Assembly (NCBI GenBank): GCA_001493195.1
Contig: FAXN01000021.1
Coordinates: 1-44,453 of the forward strand
Length of the DNA stretch: 44,453 bases
Direction: 5' to 3'
Origin: Sulfurovum sp. enrichment culture clone C5
Lineage (GTDB): Bacteria > Campylobacterota > Campylobacteria > Campylobacterales > Sulfurovaceae
Under the pieces are notes generated by a model. It was given only the letters and a program-made list of their open reading frames with translations. It did not search any database and was not told where the DNA came from. Below, one piece after another: positions 7,825-15,208 of the stretch (its first letter is position 1; each line of letters begins with the position of its first letter). The translations under genes and the position numbers were made by a program.

Positions 7825-8781
7825 TCAAAAAATATCAACAATTTCATCAAGTTCTTGCTTTTTCCATTTACTGCCAAAATGATAAAAGATAATTTTTTCT
7901 GGTTTTTTCATAATTTTAGATAACTCTTTTGTAGCTTTTATAAGTTCGTCATGTTCTACATTATCCAAACGCACTTCATCGCCCTTGTATAGTAATTTTT
8001 CTTTGAAATAATGAGTTTGTGTTACTTTGAAAATATTTTTGCCTATTTTATCGAAGTGACTGTCTATATCTTTGATATCTACACCCTCTATCGCTCCTAT
8101 AACTTTTGAAAAACGAATTACTCTTGCTTGTGAATATATTGGCAATGCCAAATCCAAAGGTAATGGATATGTATCAAATCCATAATGGTATTGTTTAGCT
8201 ATATCTAAATCTAAAATATAATTTTTTGTATCAGGAGAATAAAAATCACTCATATTGTAATACATCAAAACGCCTCTATCTACCGGAGGAACGCCTGTTT
8301 GTTTATAAAACTTTACTTGATGAAGTCTGATGGTTGCTTCTGTGGATTTTTTAGATATCTTTTTGATAGTTTTTAACAAATTAAAATAGTTATCCTTGCT
8401 CCCAAGCGTCCAATCACAATCTACTTGGATAGCGTTATAGCTAAAATTATTATTTTTAGATAACTCATCTAGCATCTTTACTATTTTGATAGCCAATTCA
8501 TTGGAATTTGCCATAAACAAGACATCATTATCTATATATACAACTGGAACTATTTCTTTATTTGGTTGAGTAGCAAACTGTGTTACCTTAAACTCAACGT
8601 CCCTTTCAAATCCTATATCTATACATTTAATGTAAGATGGTTTAGTGGTACTTTTTGTGGGAACATCATATTTTTGTTGCCAATAGTAAAACTCCGCGTT
8701 TGGAGTTTTTAAGCTGTATTGCCATATGACTATAAAAAATATAATGATTAATGAGCCAAACCCTATTAAATATTTTTTCAT
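7825..8781 (-). CDS. membrane-anchored protein of unknown function, partner of the adjacent repeat lipoprotein
   Basis: The 318-residue product has one N-terminal transmembrane helix (about residues 4-22) and a large extracytoplasmic domain. Distinct patches are FYYWQQKYD, the strand-like IQVDCDWTLGSKDNYFNLLK, the segment ATIRLHQVKFYKQTGVPPVDRGVLMYYN, and TYPLPLDLALPIYS. Alternating strands with Asp-rich ends suggest a TIM-barrel, glycoside-hydrolase-like fold (inference). Its ATG overlaps the stop of the lipoprotein gene (ATGA), so the two are translationally coupled. I recall similar gene pairs in Bacteroidetes. The function is not known to me. Confidence 0.65.
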   Translation of the reverse strand: MKKYLIGFGSLIIIFFIVIWQYSLKTPNAEFYYWQQKYDVPTKSTTKPSYIKCIDIGFERDVEFKVTQFATQPNKEIVPVVYIDNDVLFMANSNELAIKIVKMLDELSKNNNFSYNAIQVDCDWTLGSKDNYFNLLKTIKKISKKSTEATIRLHQVKFYKQTGVPPVDRGVLMYYNMSDFYSPDTKNYILDLDIAKQYHYGFDTYPLPLDLALPIYSQARVIRFSKVIGAIEGVDIKDIDSHFDKIGKNIFKVTQTHYFKEKLLYKGDEVRLDNVEHDELIKATKELSKIMKKPEKIIFYHFGSKWKKQELDEIVDIF

Positions 8782-10791
8782 AAAAAGCTTCTAAAACTAG
8801 CGCAACTTCTTATTGCTTCTCTCCCATAATTTGTGTTATTATATGACTGCTTATAATCATTTAATTTTTGTCTAAAACTTGGATTTAAATCTACAAGGTC
8901 CTCAAGATCATTCATATCATTAAACGAAGCACCCCAGATTTGATTTTTAGCACCTGCATTTCCAATTAGCATTTTATTAAATTCTATTTTTAAAAGCTGG
9001 TATGATATTTTTGCTTTCATCTCATTATCTTTTGAAATACTCAAAGCTTTTGTGTAATATTTTTGTGCCAAATTCATATCTTCTATTTTTCTCTCTGTAA
9101 CCACAAGATATGTGCTTCTAGTATATACAGAACTTCTAGGAAAACTTCCAAACCAGCTTTTATTGTACAATCCTGTGGCATATAGATAATAATCCGTTGT
9201 ATTTGCCAAATTTGAATTTATTTTATTTTGAAGTTCTAGCATAGTAGTAGCAAATTTTATTTGATCATAACTAACTTGTTTACCTGTTCTATTGTTGCCA
9301 CTAATAGTTGCATTAAATGGATTATAATCAGAAACCGCAATATCATCAGTTTTTGTTTTACTTAAATAAAACAATGCCTTTTTGAAATTATTTTTTTGCA
9401 TAAAAAGTGTTCCTGCTATAAAGTTTGCAAAAGATTCATCTTTCTTTTTATCCAAAAGTTTAGCAAATACTTCTTGATGTAAAAATGTACGATTTTTTAG
9501 ACTCATATACTGCTCAAATTCATCGGCATCTGCTTCATTTAACAGATAACCTACATTATAACTGCCAAAATACTTATTTGTCGCGTATTCTCTTGTAACT
9601 ATTCTATTGACACTATTTTTTGGATACAAAGTCGAAAGTTGCAACACGCTATATCTAATGAGGGATATTTGCTGTTCTTGAGGCAATGAAGAAATAAGTG
9701 ATTTTAGATTTGTTGTGAGAGAATCAACTTCATTGACATTTTTGGTTTTGTTTAGTTTGTCTAAATACTCCAGTAAAGAGACATAAATAGCATTATTTCC
9801 AGCAATACTTCTTAGTTTTGACATTTTAGAGTTGTCTAAATTTTTATATTCAAGTACATCAATATACAAAAGTGCATATTGACTAAAAAATGATGGATTT
9901 TTCAGTGAACCTAATATTTTCTTATAAAAAGCCATTTGCTCATTATAACTCTTTGAATCACTTTTATAAGAAGCTTGTCCTTCGGCAGATGCTTGCATAA
10001 TGTTGTATCTTTGATTTTGCAAATCTTGCATTACCATAAAACTAAGTCTCTCAAACCATACACTCTCAGGAGCAATACTGGCTATATTTTCAAGCTCCAT
10101 CAAATGTGAATTTTGCCAATTCATCGCTCTTAAAAAATATAATTCGGCCTTTTCGTCATTGTTTTTTGCCATACTCAAAAGTTGATTCCACTGACTATCG
10201 CTAGTAACTTTAAAGTCATAATATCCAAGATATGCGTTTGTTTTATTGTTTTTAAATATATCAGCATAAAGTATATTTGCTTCATTTAAGTGACCTAGAT
10301 TTTGTAAAGCTCCGGCTTTTAGTGCTTTTGTCCACTCACCTACAACTGAGCCTTTTTGGATATGTGATTTGTTTTTGCTATAAAAGTCCAGTGCTTTTTG
10401 ATACTCTCCTGCATAGTGATAAAGTCTCATTAGCAAAAATGTATATCTTTCTTTTAAGAATTTATCATTTGTTGAATTAAAAAGCTTTAATCCAGTAGAT
10501 ACTACTGTTTGATAATTTTTTGGCAATGGTGGTTTTGATTCCCAACTTGATTCGTAGTATTGTGTTACGAAAGGCATTTGCAAATCCAAAAAATCTATAT
10601 AACCAGTAAGTTGAGGTTTATTTATTTTAGAAGAATACTTTTTATAAGATTGGCTAACACTTAGATTGGAATAAAATATATTTTCTATATCTTTACTAGA
10701 TATATTATTACCTAGATAGCTCTGCCAAGCTTTTATATTTTCACTTTTTTTAACTTTTTCAAAATATTTAAGTCTATCAGCATGAGCACTA
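8778..10791 (-). pseudogene. 3' part of a prophage-interrupted repeat (TPR/Sel1-like) lipoprotein gene
   Basis: The frame is open from the stop at 8778 up through the target duplication. It encodes about 670 residues of mostly helical, TPR-like sequence (for example RLYHYAGEYQKALDFYSK and AGTLFMQKNNFKKALFYLSK). A TTG at 10589 is not a convincing start, because family-like sequence (YFEKVKKSENIKAWQSYLG) continues upstream to the insertion point. The frame then runs on into phage DNA to a stop at 10851-10853. Joined at CACTA to the fragment at 40221-40398 it gives a 728-residue lipoprotein. It is coupled to the 318-residue gene downstream. With its signal peptide removed it cannot be exported as before. 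Confidence 0.85.
10787..10791. repeat. 5-bp target site duplication, left copy (CACTA)
   Basis: CACTA here and at 40221-40225 directly abut the phage ends. Five bases is the duplication length made by Mu. Confidence 0.9.
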
Positions 10792-10820
10792 TGTGGGAAG
10801 ACGGAAAATATGACACTTTC
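10792..10820 (+). repeat. prophage left terminal inverted repeat
   Basis: Aligned with the reverse complement of the right end, both start TGT and share AAAAT at about positions 13-18 and an ATRACAC block at positions 19-25. This is the expected place of an end-proximal transposase site. Confidence 0.7.
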
Positions 10821-10859
10821 TAAAAAGGCGTTTTTATTCGGTGTGGTGGGCTAAAGAGG

Positions 10860-10997
10860 AACGTTGGTAAATAAAAACTTTTTTGCCATTCGGAAGTTTT
10901 TGGCAATTTTTCGGAAATTTTATCCAAGTCCCAAAATAAGGGCTATAGACGATATCGGTCGATACTAACGACATTGGTAGACGGTATTACCAACGTT
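10860..10997. promoter_or_regulatory. cluster of TTACCAACG-type motifs in the left end
   Basis: Three copies occur: an inverted TTACCAACGTT at 10860-10870, an inverted TACCAATGT at 10971-10979 and a direct TTACCAACGTT at 10987-10997. The last two face each other as an 8-bp-class dyad with a 7-base spacer. The same 9-mers form tandem arrays inside the transposase gene and the RecA-fold ATPase gene. These are candidate protein-binding sites; no binding protein can be named from the sequence. Confidence 0.45.
10869..10882 (+). promoter_or_regulatory. candidate internal transposase-binding site, left (L2-like)
   Basis: AAATAAAAACTTTT matches 13 of 14 bases of the inverted sequence at 40172-40185. 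Its distance from the left end is 78-91 bases, and the right partner is 36-49 bases from the right end. That is the kind of asymmetric spacing seen for Mu L2/R2. Confidence 0.4.
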
Positions 10998-11000
10998 GAC

Positions 11001-11044
11001 TTCAAGCAACTTTCAAGGAACATTCAAGGAACATTCAAGGAACA
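11001..11044. repeat. 11-bp tandem iterons
   Basis: Three perfect tandem copies of TTCAAGGAACA (11012-11022, 11023-11033, 11034-11044) follow a degenerate copy (11001-11011). The period is about one helical turn, so bound proteins would lie on one face. They sit just past the immunity operon's last gene, within the left end. Confidence 0.7.
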
Positions 11045-11050
11045 TTTTGA

Positions 11051-11164
11051 TTAGATAATTTTATAAACACCATAAATAAATAATATAAGTATGCAAACTA
11101 TAAGACCTATTTTATATTTGATAATGAGCCACTTAGGCAAATATGGAAATTTATGTTTATTCAT
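11051..11164 (-). CDS. 37-residue single-pass membrane protein in the immunity operon
   Basis: ATG at 11164 is preceded by AGAGGTAATAAA. The product is short and basic at the N-terminus (MNKHKFPYLPKWLIIKYK), followed by a hydrophobic helix (IGLIVCILILFIYGVY). It lies 17 bases downstream of the ORF6C-like gene on the same strand. Small membrane proteins expressed with a repressor often act in superinfection exclusion, but that role is only a guess here. Confidence 0.5.
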   Translation of the reverse strand: MNKHKFPYLPKWLIIKYKIGLIVCILILFIYGVYKII

Positions 11165-11181
11165 TTTATTACCTCTAATAA

Positions 11182-11721
11182 TTATTTTTTCAAATAATAA
11201 ACCCTATCATATAAAGTATCGATATCATTAGCACTTAATTTTTTAATGTCAGTTATTTTTTTACATAATTTTTCTGAAGCAAACAAAATAAGTTCATTAT
11301 CATCTCTTCCTAAATATTTCCACCTTATTATAATGAGAGGTATAGTAATCTCTTTAAATTTTGTAGCGTTATAGCTTCTAATTTTTCTTCGGTATATATT
11401 TTTTTGTGCCTTGATATATTTGACTGCTTCATTAAAATTGGATTGTTTTATTAGTGAATATTTTGGTACTTTAAATTTTTTCTTCAATAGTCCAAATATT
11501 TTTTGATAATAATTGATACCATCTATGCCATCCATCATGTCTGCTATTTTTTTAATTTCTTCGCTCAACGTAAACTGTTGATCAGTTGTTAAATGAATAT
11601 CACTATCATGCTGATGATCTTCAACTATTGTTTTTATTTTTTCAGCTCCATAATGATTTATATTTACATTATTATGATTTCCATCAACATTAATATTATT
11701 ATTCCCTGTTATTTTACCCAT
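11182..11721 (-). CDS. ORF6C-like phage protein with Asn-rich N-terminus
   Basis: The 179-residue product starts with a repeated Gly/Asn motif (GNNNINVDGNHNNVNINHYG), as in short beta-solenoid tethers that follow repressor-type proteins. Residues about 45-110 (TTDQQFTLSEEIKKIAD, then YQKIFGLLKKKFKVPKYSLI) resemble the ORF6C domain found in phage antirepressor-type proteins. The C-terminus is basic. The start overlaps the CI-type repressor gene by 8 bases, so the two are co-translated. I infer an immunity-region accessory protein; the ORF6C call is by eye. Confidence 0.6.
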   Translation of the reverse strand: MGKITGNNNINVDGNHNNVNINHYGAEKIKTIVEDHQHDSDIHLTTDQQFTLSEEIKKIADMMDGIDGINYYQKIFGLLKKKFKVPKYSLIKQSNFNEAVKYIKAQKNIYRRKIRSYNATKFKEITIPLIIIRWKYLGRDDNELILFASEKLCKKITDIKKLSANDIDTLYDRVYYLKK

Positions 11722-12055
11722 CTACAACCTCCTTAATTTTTAAAAGCTTTTCTGTGAATTCTTCAATTAACCTTGGTGTGGCATAATTTTCTATTAAATA
11801 AAAAAGTTCGTTATGTTTTTTATTTGTATTATGTCCAACTATATTCATATCTCCTGATATTTGTATGTTTTTATGACCATAGATATGCTGTTCATACATC
11901 TGTCCTATTTTTAACTCCCATTTTTCAGGCAATTTGTTTCTTTTTATCCAGCTATCTATATTTAATTTATTAGTTTTGAGCCTCATTGCAAGCTCCTCAT
12001 CAGTTCGTAAATGCCAATCAGCCTTGGTTTTATCAAGTTTCTCTCTAACTGTCAT
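11714..12055 (-). CDS. CI-type phage repressor (helix-turn-helix)
   Basis: The 113-residue protein has an N-terminal HTH of the phage CI repressor type (KADWHLRTDEELAMRLKTN, then IDSWIKRNKLPEKW, about residues 11-46). A QISGDMNIVGHN segment like the Asn-rich tether of its neighbour follows, and then a helical C-terminus suited to dimerisation. There is no LexA-type Ser/Lys protease domain, so induction would not be by RecA self-cleavage. It is transcribed away from the early promoter, whose overlapping dyad (12086-12122) is its probable operator. Confidence 0.75.
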   Translation of the reverse strand: MTVREKLDKTKADWHLRTDEELAMRLKTNKLNIDSWIKRNKLPEKWELKIGQMYEQHIYGHKNIQISGDMNIVGHNTNKKHNELFYLIENYATPRLIEEFTEKLLKIKEVVDG

Positions 12056-12085
12056 AGCACACCTTTTAAAAATTTTTAAAAAAAT

Positions 12086-12127
12086 AGTACAAATGTCTTG
12101 ACAATACTAAGACTTTTGTACTATAAT
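12086..12127 (+). promoter_or_regulatory. early lytic promoter overlapped by a repressor operator dyad
   Basis: TTGACA (12098-12103) and TATAAT (12122-12127) are both perfect consensus boxes, 18 bases apart, driving the rightward early operon. An inverted repeat with 14-base arms (12086-12099 and 12109-12122, one mismatch; outer arm AGTACAAA) covers both boxes, so a bound repressor would block polymerase. It lies 31 bases from the divergent repressor start. Confidence 0.85.
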
Positions 12128-12169
12128 TCTAAATGTATATAAAAGTTTAGCATTTAAAACATTTTAAAG

Positions 12170-12183
12170 CGTTAAATTTAACG
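12170..12183. promoter_or_regulatory. perfect 14-base palindrome CGTTAAATTTAACG
   Basis: It lies in the early leader about 43 bases past the -10 box. An identical copy occurs at 18947-18960, and the 12-base core GTTAAATTTAAC recurs at 37376-37387. It could be a second operator, for instance for the small regulator encoded next. Confidence 0.4.
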
Positions 12184-12218
12184 ATATATAAGTTCTTTTA
12201 AAAAAAATGAAATAACAA

Positions 12219-12335
12219 AAGTGTAGAGCCGAGCCGTGAATATATGCCCCCTTGAAATGCAGAAAATAACGGTACAAATCTAAATTATCTCCTTTAATAA
12301 AAAATTGATCATATTCACGGCTTGGCTCTACACTT
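12219..12335 (+). other. long inverted repeat in the early leader (25-bp arms, 67-base interior)
   Basis: The arms 12219-12243 and 12311-12335 are complementary over all 25 positions, 24 Watson-Crick plus one G-U pair when read as RNA. The stem would form in the early transcript 16 bases before the RBS of the first early gene. The interior is AT-rich and contains TATCTCCTTTAAT. Roles to consider are a small RNA, an RNase III site, an attenuator or a DNA-level palindrome. No target duplication flanks it, so a MITE is not supported. The 12184-12360 stretch has no protein gene that I can support. Confidence 0.7.
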
Positions 12336-12360
12336 ACTATTTATACAAAAAAGAGGAAAT

Positions 12361-12570
12361 ATGGCAAAAATTAAAACAACAAAAGAGCAGATAGAAAACA
12401 GTATCTCGCATAGAGTGAGAGTAGCTACTGGATTGACACTAAAGATGTATTGTGAAGCTAAAGGAATAAGTTATACGTCACTCACTGTAACTGGTTATAT
12501 AAGTAAAAAGGCAGCGAGAATAATGCAAAACGATGGAATAGATGTAGACGCGACAGTGGGTGTGGCGTGA
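12361..12570 (+). CDS. small early regulator (Ner/Cro-position DNA-binding protein)
   Basis: The ATG at 12361 is preceded by AAGAGGAA at a proper distance, and it starts a 69-residue basic protein (MAKIKTTKEQIENSISHRVR). The helical centre (TLKMYCEAKGISYTSLTVTG) resembles a helix-turn-helix. A longer frame from 12322 would begin inside the leader stem and is not preferred. As first gene of the early operon it sits where Mu carries ner, so I infer a Cro/Ner-like role. Its stop overlaps the next start (GTGA). Confidence 0.55.
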   Translation: MAKIKTTKEQIENSISHRVRVATGLTLKMYCEAKGISYTSLTVTGYISKKAARIMQNDGIDVDATVGVA

Positions 12571-13106
12571 GAGAACAATCTTCATTTATCATAACTTCAA
12601 GTCTAAAAAAATTCTACTTCGATGACGATATACACGATAATATAATAGATATCAGAGATATTGCTCATGCATTATCTAATATATGCCGTTTTGGTGGTCA
12701 TATAGAGCGTTTTTATAGTGTCGCAGAACATAGCGTATTGGTGTCTAAGCTGGTGCCTAAAGAGCATGCTTTGGCTGGGTTATTACATGATGCCACAGAA
12801 GCATACATGGGAGATGTGGTAAGTCCTCTTAAATATTTATTGGATGATTATAAATATTATGAAAACAAATTATCTACAGCTATAGAAAAAAAATTTTCAG
12901 TAGATCTCAAAAATCCAATCATCAAAAAAGCTGATTTAACAGCTTTGTATATAGAAGCAGCAAGTTTATATACAGAGAATACGGTAATAGAACATTTTGG
13001 GCTTGAAGATTATAAGTCTGATAAAAGACTAGAAGAGATACATCCAATGCCTCCGATAGCTGGATACCAACTGTTTCTAAAAAGATTTGAAGAATTGACG
13101 AAATAA
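12567..13106 (+). CDS. HD-domain nucleotidohydrolase (YfbR/DatZ-like)
   Basis: The 179-residue protein starts at a GTG overlapping the previous stop. It has the HD-domain metal motifs: RFYSVAEHSVLVSKL (first His), LAGLLHDATEAYMGDVVSPLK (the HD pair and following acidic residues) and a later ADLTALYIEA (distal Asp). That pattern matches 5'-deoxynucleotidases of the YfbR type and phage dATP-hydrolysing DatZ enzymes. No PurZ-type gene is present, so base substitution is not implied. Its place between regulator and transposase is unusual for Mu-like phages. It may adjust nucleotide pools (inference). Confidence 0.75.
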   Translation: MREQSSFIITSSLKKFYFDDDIHDNIIDIRDIAHALSNICRFGGHIERFYSVAEHSVLVSKLVPKEHALAGLLHDATEAYMGDVVSPLKYLLDDYKYYENKLSTAIEKKFSVDLKNPIIKKADLTALYIEAASLYTENTVIEHFGLEDYKSDKRLEEIHPMPPIAGYQLFLKRFEELTK

Positions 13107-13122
13107 AAATAGGAGGTGTGAT

Positions 13123-15129
13123 ATGTGGGTGAGTGTAAAAGAAGCAGCAAAAGAGCTTAATATAAGTGAAAGAGCTATACGGGCCGCTTGTCAACGAGAC
13201 TCCAAAAAATATAAATATCGTATGGTAGATGGTCATGGCGGTATTGGTAAGGTTTATGAAATTTGGTTAGAAGATGAAAACAAAAATGAAAATATAAACA
13301 TTACCAATGTTACCAACGTTACCAACGTTACCAATGATGATGATTTTGAACTGACACATGTACTTCCAAAAATAACAGATAGACACAAAAGAGAAGCCCT
13401 GCTCAAGGGCAAAGTATGCCTACTCGCCATAAAGCGTAAGAATGGACTTACACTATCTAAATTTATAGATAAACTTGGTAGAGAGTTTGATGAGATAAGA
13501 GTAAATGAGATAAATCTAAAGAGATGGATGAGAGAATATAAAAGAGCTGTGCAACAAGGACTAGACGGTGTGGATGCATTGCTTGATAATCGTGGACGAC
13601 CTACTGGTATAGTAGCACTAAGAGATGAACATAAAGAGATGATACTCAACTATATGTTTAGACGAGATATAAGACCAAATCTAGCAGAGATATATAGAAG
13701 ATGTTGTCTTATACATAGTGATATGCCAAGTATAAGAACTGTAGAGCGATTTGTAGAGGGTTGGAAAAAAGATAATCGCATGATGTGGGATATTATGAAC
13801 AATCCAGACAAAGCAAGAGGTGTGTATATGCCTGCCTTTGGAAGTGCTAGTGAGGCTTTCAAATACAGAAATGCAGGTTGGGAGCTAGACGCTACTGTCG
13901 CCGATGTGATGTGTAGTGATGGTAAAAGATGGACAATTTACGCACTGATAGATATATATAGTCGTAGAGTTTGTGTCACGATGGAAAAAACAACAAGCAG
14001 CTATGGAGTAAGTAGAAATCTAAGAGAGGGTATGCTTAAGCTCGGAGTACCTGAGCTGATAATAACCGACAATGGTAAGGATTATGTAAGTAATCACATA
14101 CAGGATATGTGTATAAGACTTAGTATTGGTAAAAAAGAGGTAGAGCCATACAGCGGCCATAAAAAACCACACATTGAAAGATTTTTTGGCACTATGACAA
14201 GAGGACTCTTTGAGGGCATAGAGGGGTTTGTAGGACACAACACAAAAGAGCGAGCCGATATCGTAGCAGGACAAAGTTTGGAGCGAAGACATAAGGCTAT
14301 CAAAGAGTGGAGAGCTAAACAATATAGCGGAGAGAGCTTCTCCAAAGCGATGCTCAAAAAAGAGAATGCAGAACTTTTTGTGAGTGTGCCAGTTAGCAGC
14401 GAAAAGCTTAAAGAGCTGATAGACGAATGGATCATAAGCTACGAAAATCAAAAGGTTCACAGAGGCATAAAGATGACTCCGATGGCAAAATGGAATGAAG
14501 ATATCGGTGATGTGAGAGCTATAAGAGATATGAGAGGATTAGATCTACTTATGGGCGAGAGTTTAGAGCGAGTAGTGAGTAAAGATGGCATCAAAATAAG
14601 TCGTGACGGCATAGTTGCTATATATGCTCATAGCAAACTAGCACTATATGTTGGAGAAAAAGTAAAAGTAATTCTTGATGATAGTCTCTCAAAAGTCTAT
14701 ATATATACTCTTGGCGGTAAGTTCGTTTGCGAAGCAGAAGACTGGGCGATTAATAAAGATGCTCAAAGAAACACAATCAAAGAAGCACATAGAGAATATA
14801 GAAAAGTACAAACTAAAGCAAATAAATTGCAAAAGCAAGCAGAGACCACAAAAGAGACAGTAGATAAAGTAGTAGCAGAAGCATTTAGTGATAGCTTGAG
14901 TGAATTTAGAGAACCTAAAAATACGAGTACTGGAGCTGAAATCAAAAAGAAAATACAAGAAGAACCAGTTAAAAATACTGGAGTCAAAAAATATGATGGG
15001 TTGGTTGATAGATTTGTACAACGAAAAATCAATGGTGAGTGGGATGAGAAAGATGAGATGTTAGCTAATACAAATAAAGATCTATACGAAATAGCAATGA
15101 ATAAAGTCAAGGAGAAAATAGCTGGATAA
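13123..15129 (+). CDS. Mu-type DDE transposase (MuA homologue)
   Basis: The 668-residue protein has an N-terminal winged-HTH (WVSVKEAAKELNISERAIRAA), an Asn-Val-Thr repeat linker (about 58-71), helical end-binding domains, and an RNase H-like core. The catalytic residues are Asp256 (GWELDATVAD), Asp316 (IITDNGKDYV) and Glu352 (PHIERFFGTM). A beta-barrel and a charged C-terminal tail follow, suited to MuB/ClpX contact. Length matches MuA (663). The start has AGGAGGTG. It would cut the ends at 10792 and 40220, and it is followed by the MuB-type gene. Confidence 0.95.
   Translation: MWVSVKEAAKELNISERAIRAACQRDSKKYKYRMVDGHGGIGKVYEIWLEDENKNENINITNVTNVTNVTNDDDFELTHVLPKITDRHKREALLKGKVCLLAIKRKNGLTLSKFIDKLGREFDEIRVNEINLKRWMREYKRAVQQGLDGVDALLDNRGRPTGIVALRDEHKEMILNYMFRRDIRPNLAEIYRRCCLIHSDMPSIRTVERFVEGWKKDNRMMWDIMNNPDKARGVYMPAFGSASEAFKYRNAGWELDATVADVMCSDGKRWTIYALIDIYSRRVCVTMEKTTSSYGVSRNLREGMLKLGVPELIITDNGKDYVSNHIQDMCIRLSIGKKEVEPYSGHKKPHIERFFGTMTRGLFEGIEGFVGHNTKERADIVAGQSLERRHKAIKEWRAKQYSGESFSKAMLKKENAELFVSVPVSSEKLKELIDEWIISYENQKVHRGIKMTPMAKWNEDIGDVRAIRDMRGLDLLMGESLERVVSKDGIKISRDGIVAIYAHSKLALYVGEKVKVILDDSLSKVYIYTLGGKFVCEAEDWAINKDAQRNTIKEAHREYRKVQTKANKLQKQAETTKETVDKVVAEAFSDSLSEFREPKNTSTGAEIKKKIQEEPVKNTGVKKYDGLVDRFVQRKINGEWDEKDEMLANTNKDLYEIAMNKVKEKIAG
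13301..13336 (+). repeat. four tandem 9-bp repeats (TTACCAAYG) in the transposase gene
   Basis: TTACCAATG, TTACCAACG, TTACCAACG and TTACCAATG run head to tail and encode the Asn-Val-Thr linker. The same 9-mers occur in the phage left end and near the end of the ATPase gene at 19184-19210. Confidence 0.8.
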
Positions 15130-15163
15130 ATGTTTGGCGGTGGTTACAGCGGTAGCTACCTCC

Positions 15164-15184
15164 AAGCGTTTTAACAGAACGCTT
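15164..15184 (+). other. hairpin between transposase and MuB-type genes
   Basis: AAGCGTT and AACGCTT form a 7-bp stem with a 7-base loop; just before it lies the palindrome GGTAGCTACC (15151-15160). A 14-codon frame (15130-15174, Gly/Tyr-rich) is also present but has no clear RBS. It may tune the A/B expression ratio. Confidence 0.3.
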
Positions 15185-15208
15185 TGAAAAAATCAAAAGG
15201 AGGTGTCG

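Noticed and set aside
10575-10589. TTG or ATG starts near 10589 as the true start of the repeat protein
   Set aside because: The reading frame continues upstream with family-like sequence to the insertion point and there is no RBS at these codons.
10832-10850. Prophage left border near TGTGGTGGG with a CGGT duplication shared with 40210-40214
   Set aside because: This gives only 4 matching bases, no CA right end, and the rejoined host frame would hit a stop. The CACTA solution satisfies all tests.
12219-12335. MITE or small insertion sequence
   Set aside because: The 25-bp arms lack flanking target duplications and no second copy is in the window.
12322-12360. N-terminal extension of the first early gene
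   Set aside because: It begins inside the right arm of the leader inverted repeat, has no RBS, and the ATG at 12361 does.
12567-13106. Marker of 2-aminoadenine (Z) genome biosynthesis
   Set aside because: A DatZ-like enzyme alone is not enough; no PurZ-type adenylosuccinate synthetase or special polymerase is present.
13301-13336. CRISPR-like array
   Set aside because: Units are 9 bp, contiguous, without spacers, and in frame inside the transposase gene.
15130-15174. 14-codon Gly/Tyr-rich gene after the transposase
   Set aside because: No RBS of its own and overlaps a hairpin; kept only as a remark on that hairpin.
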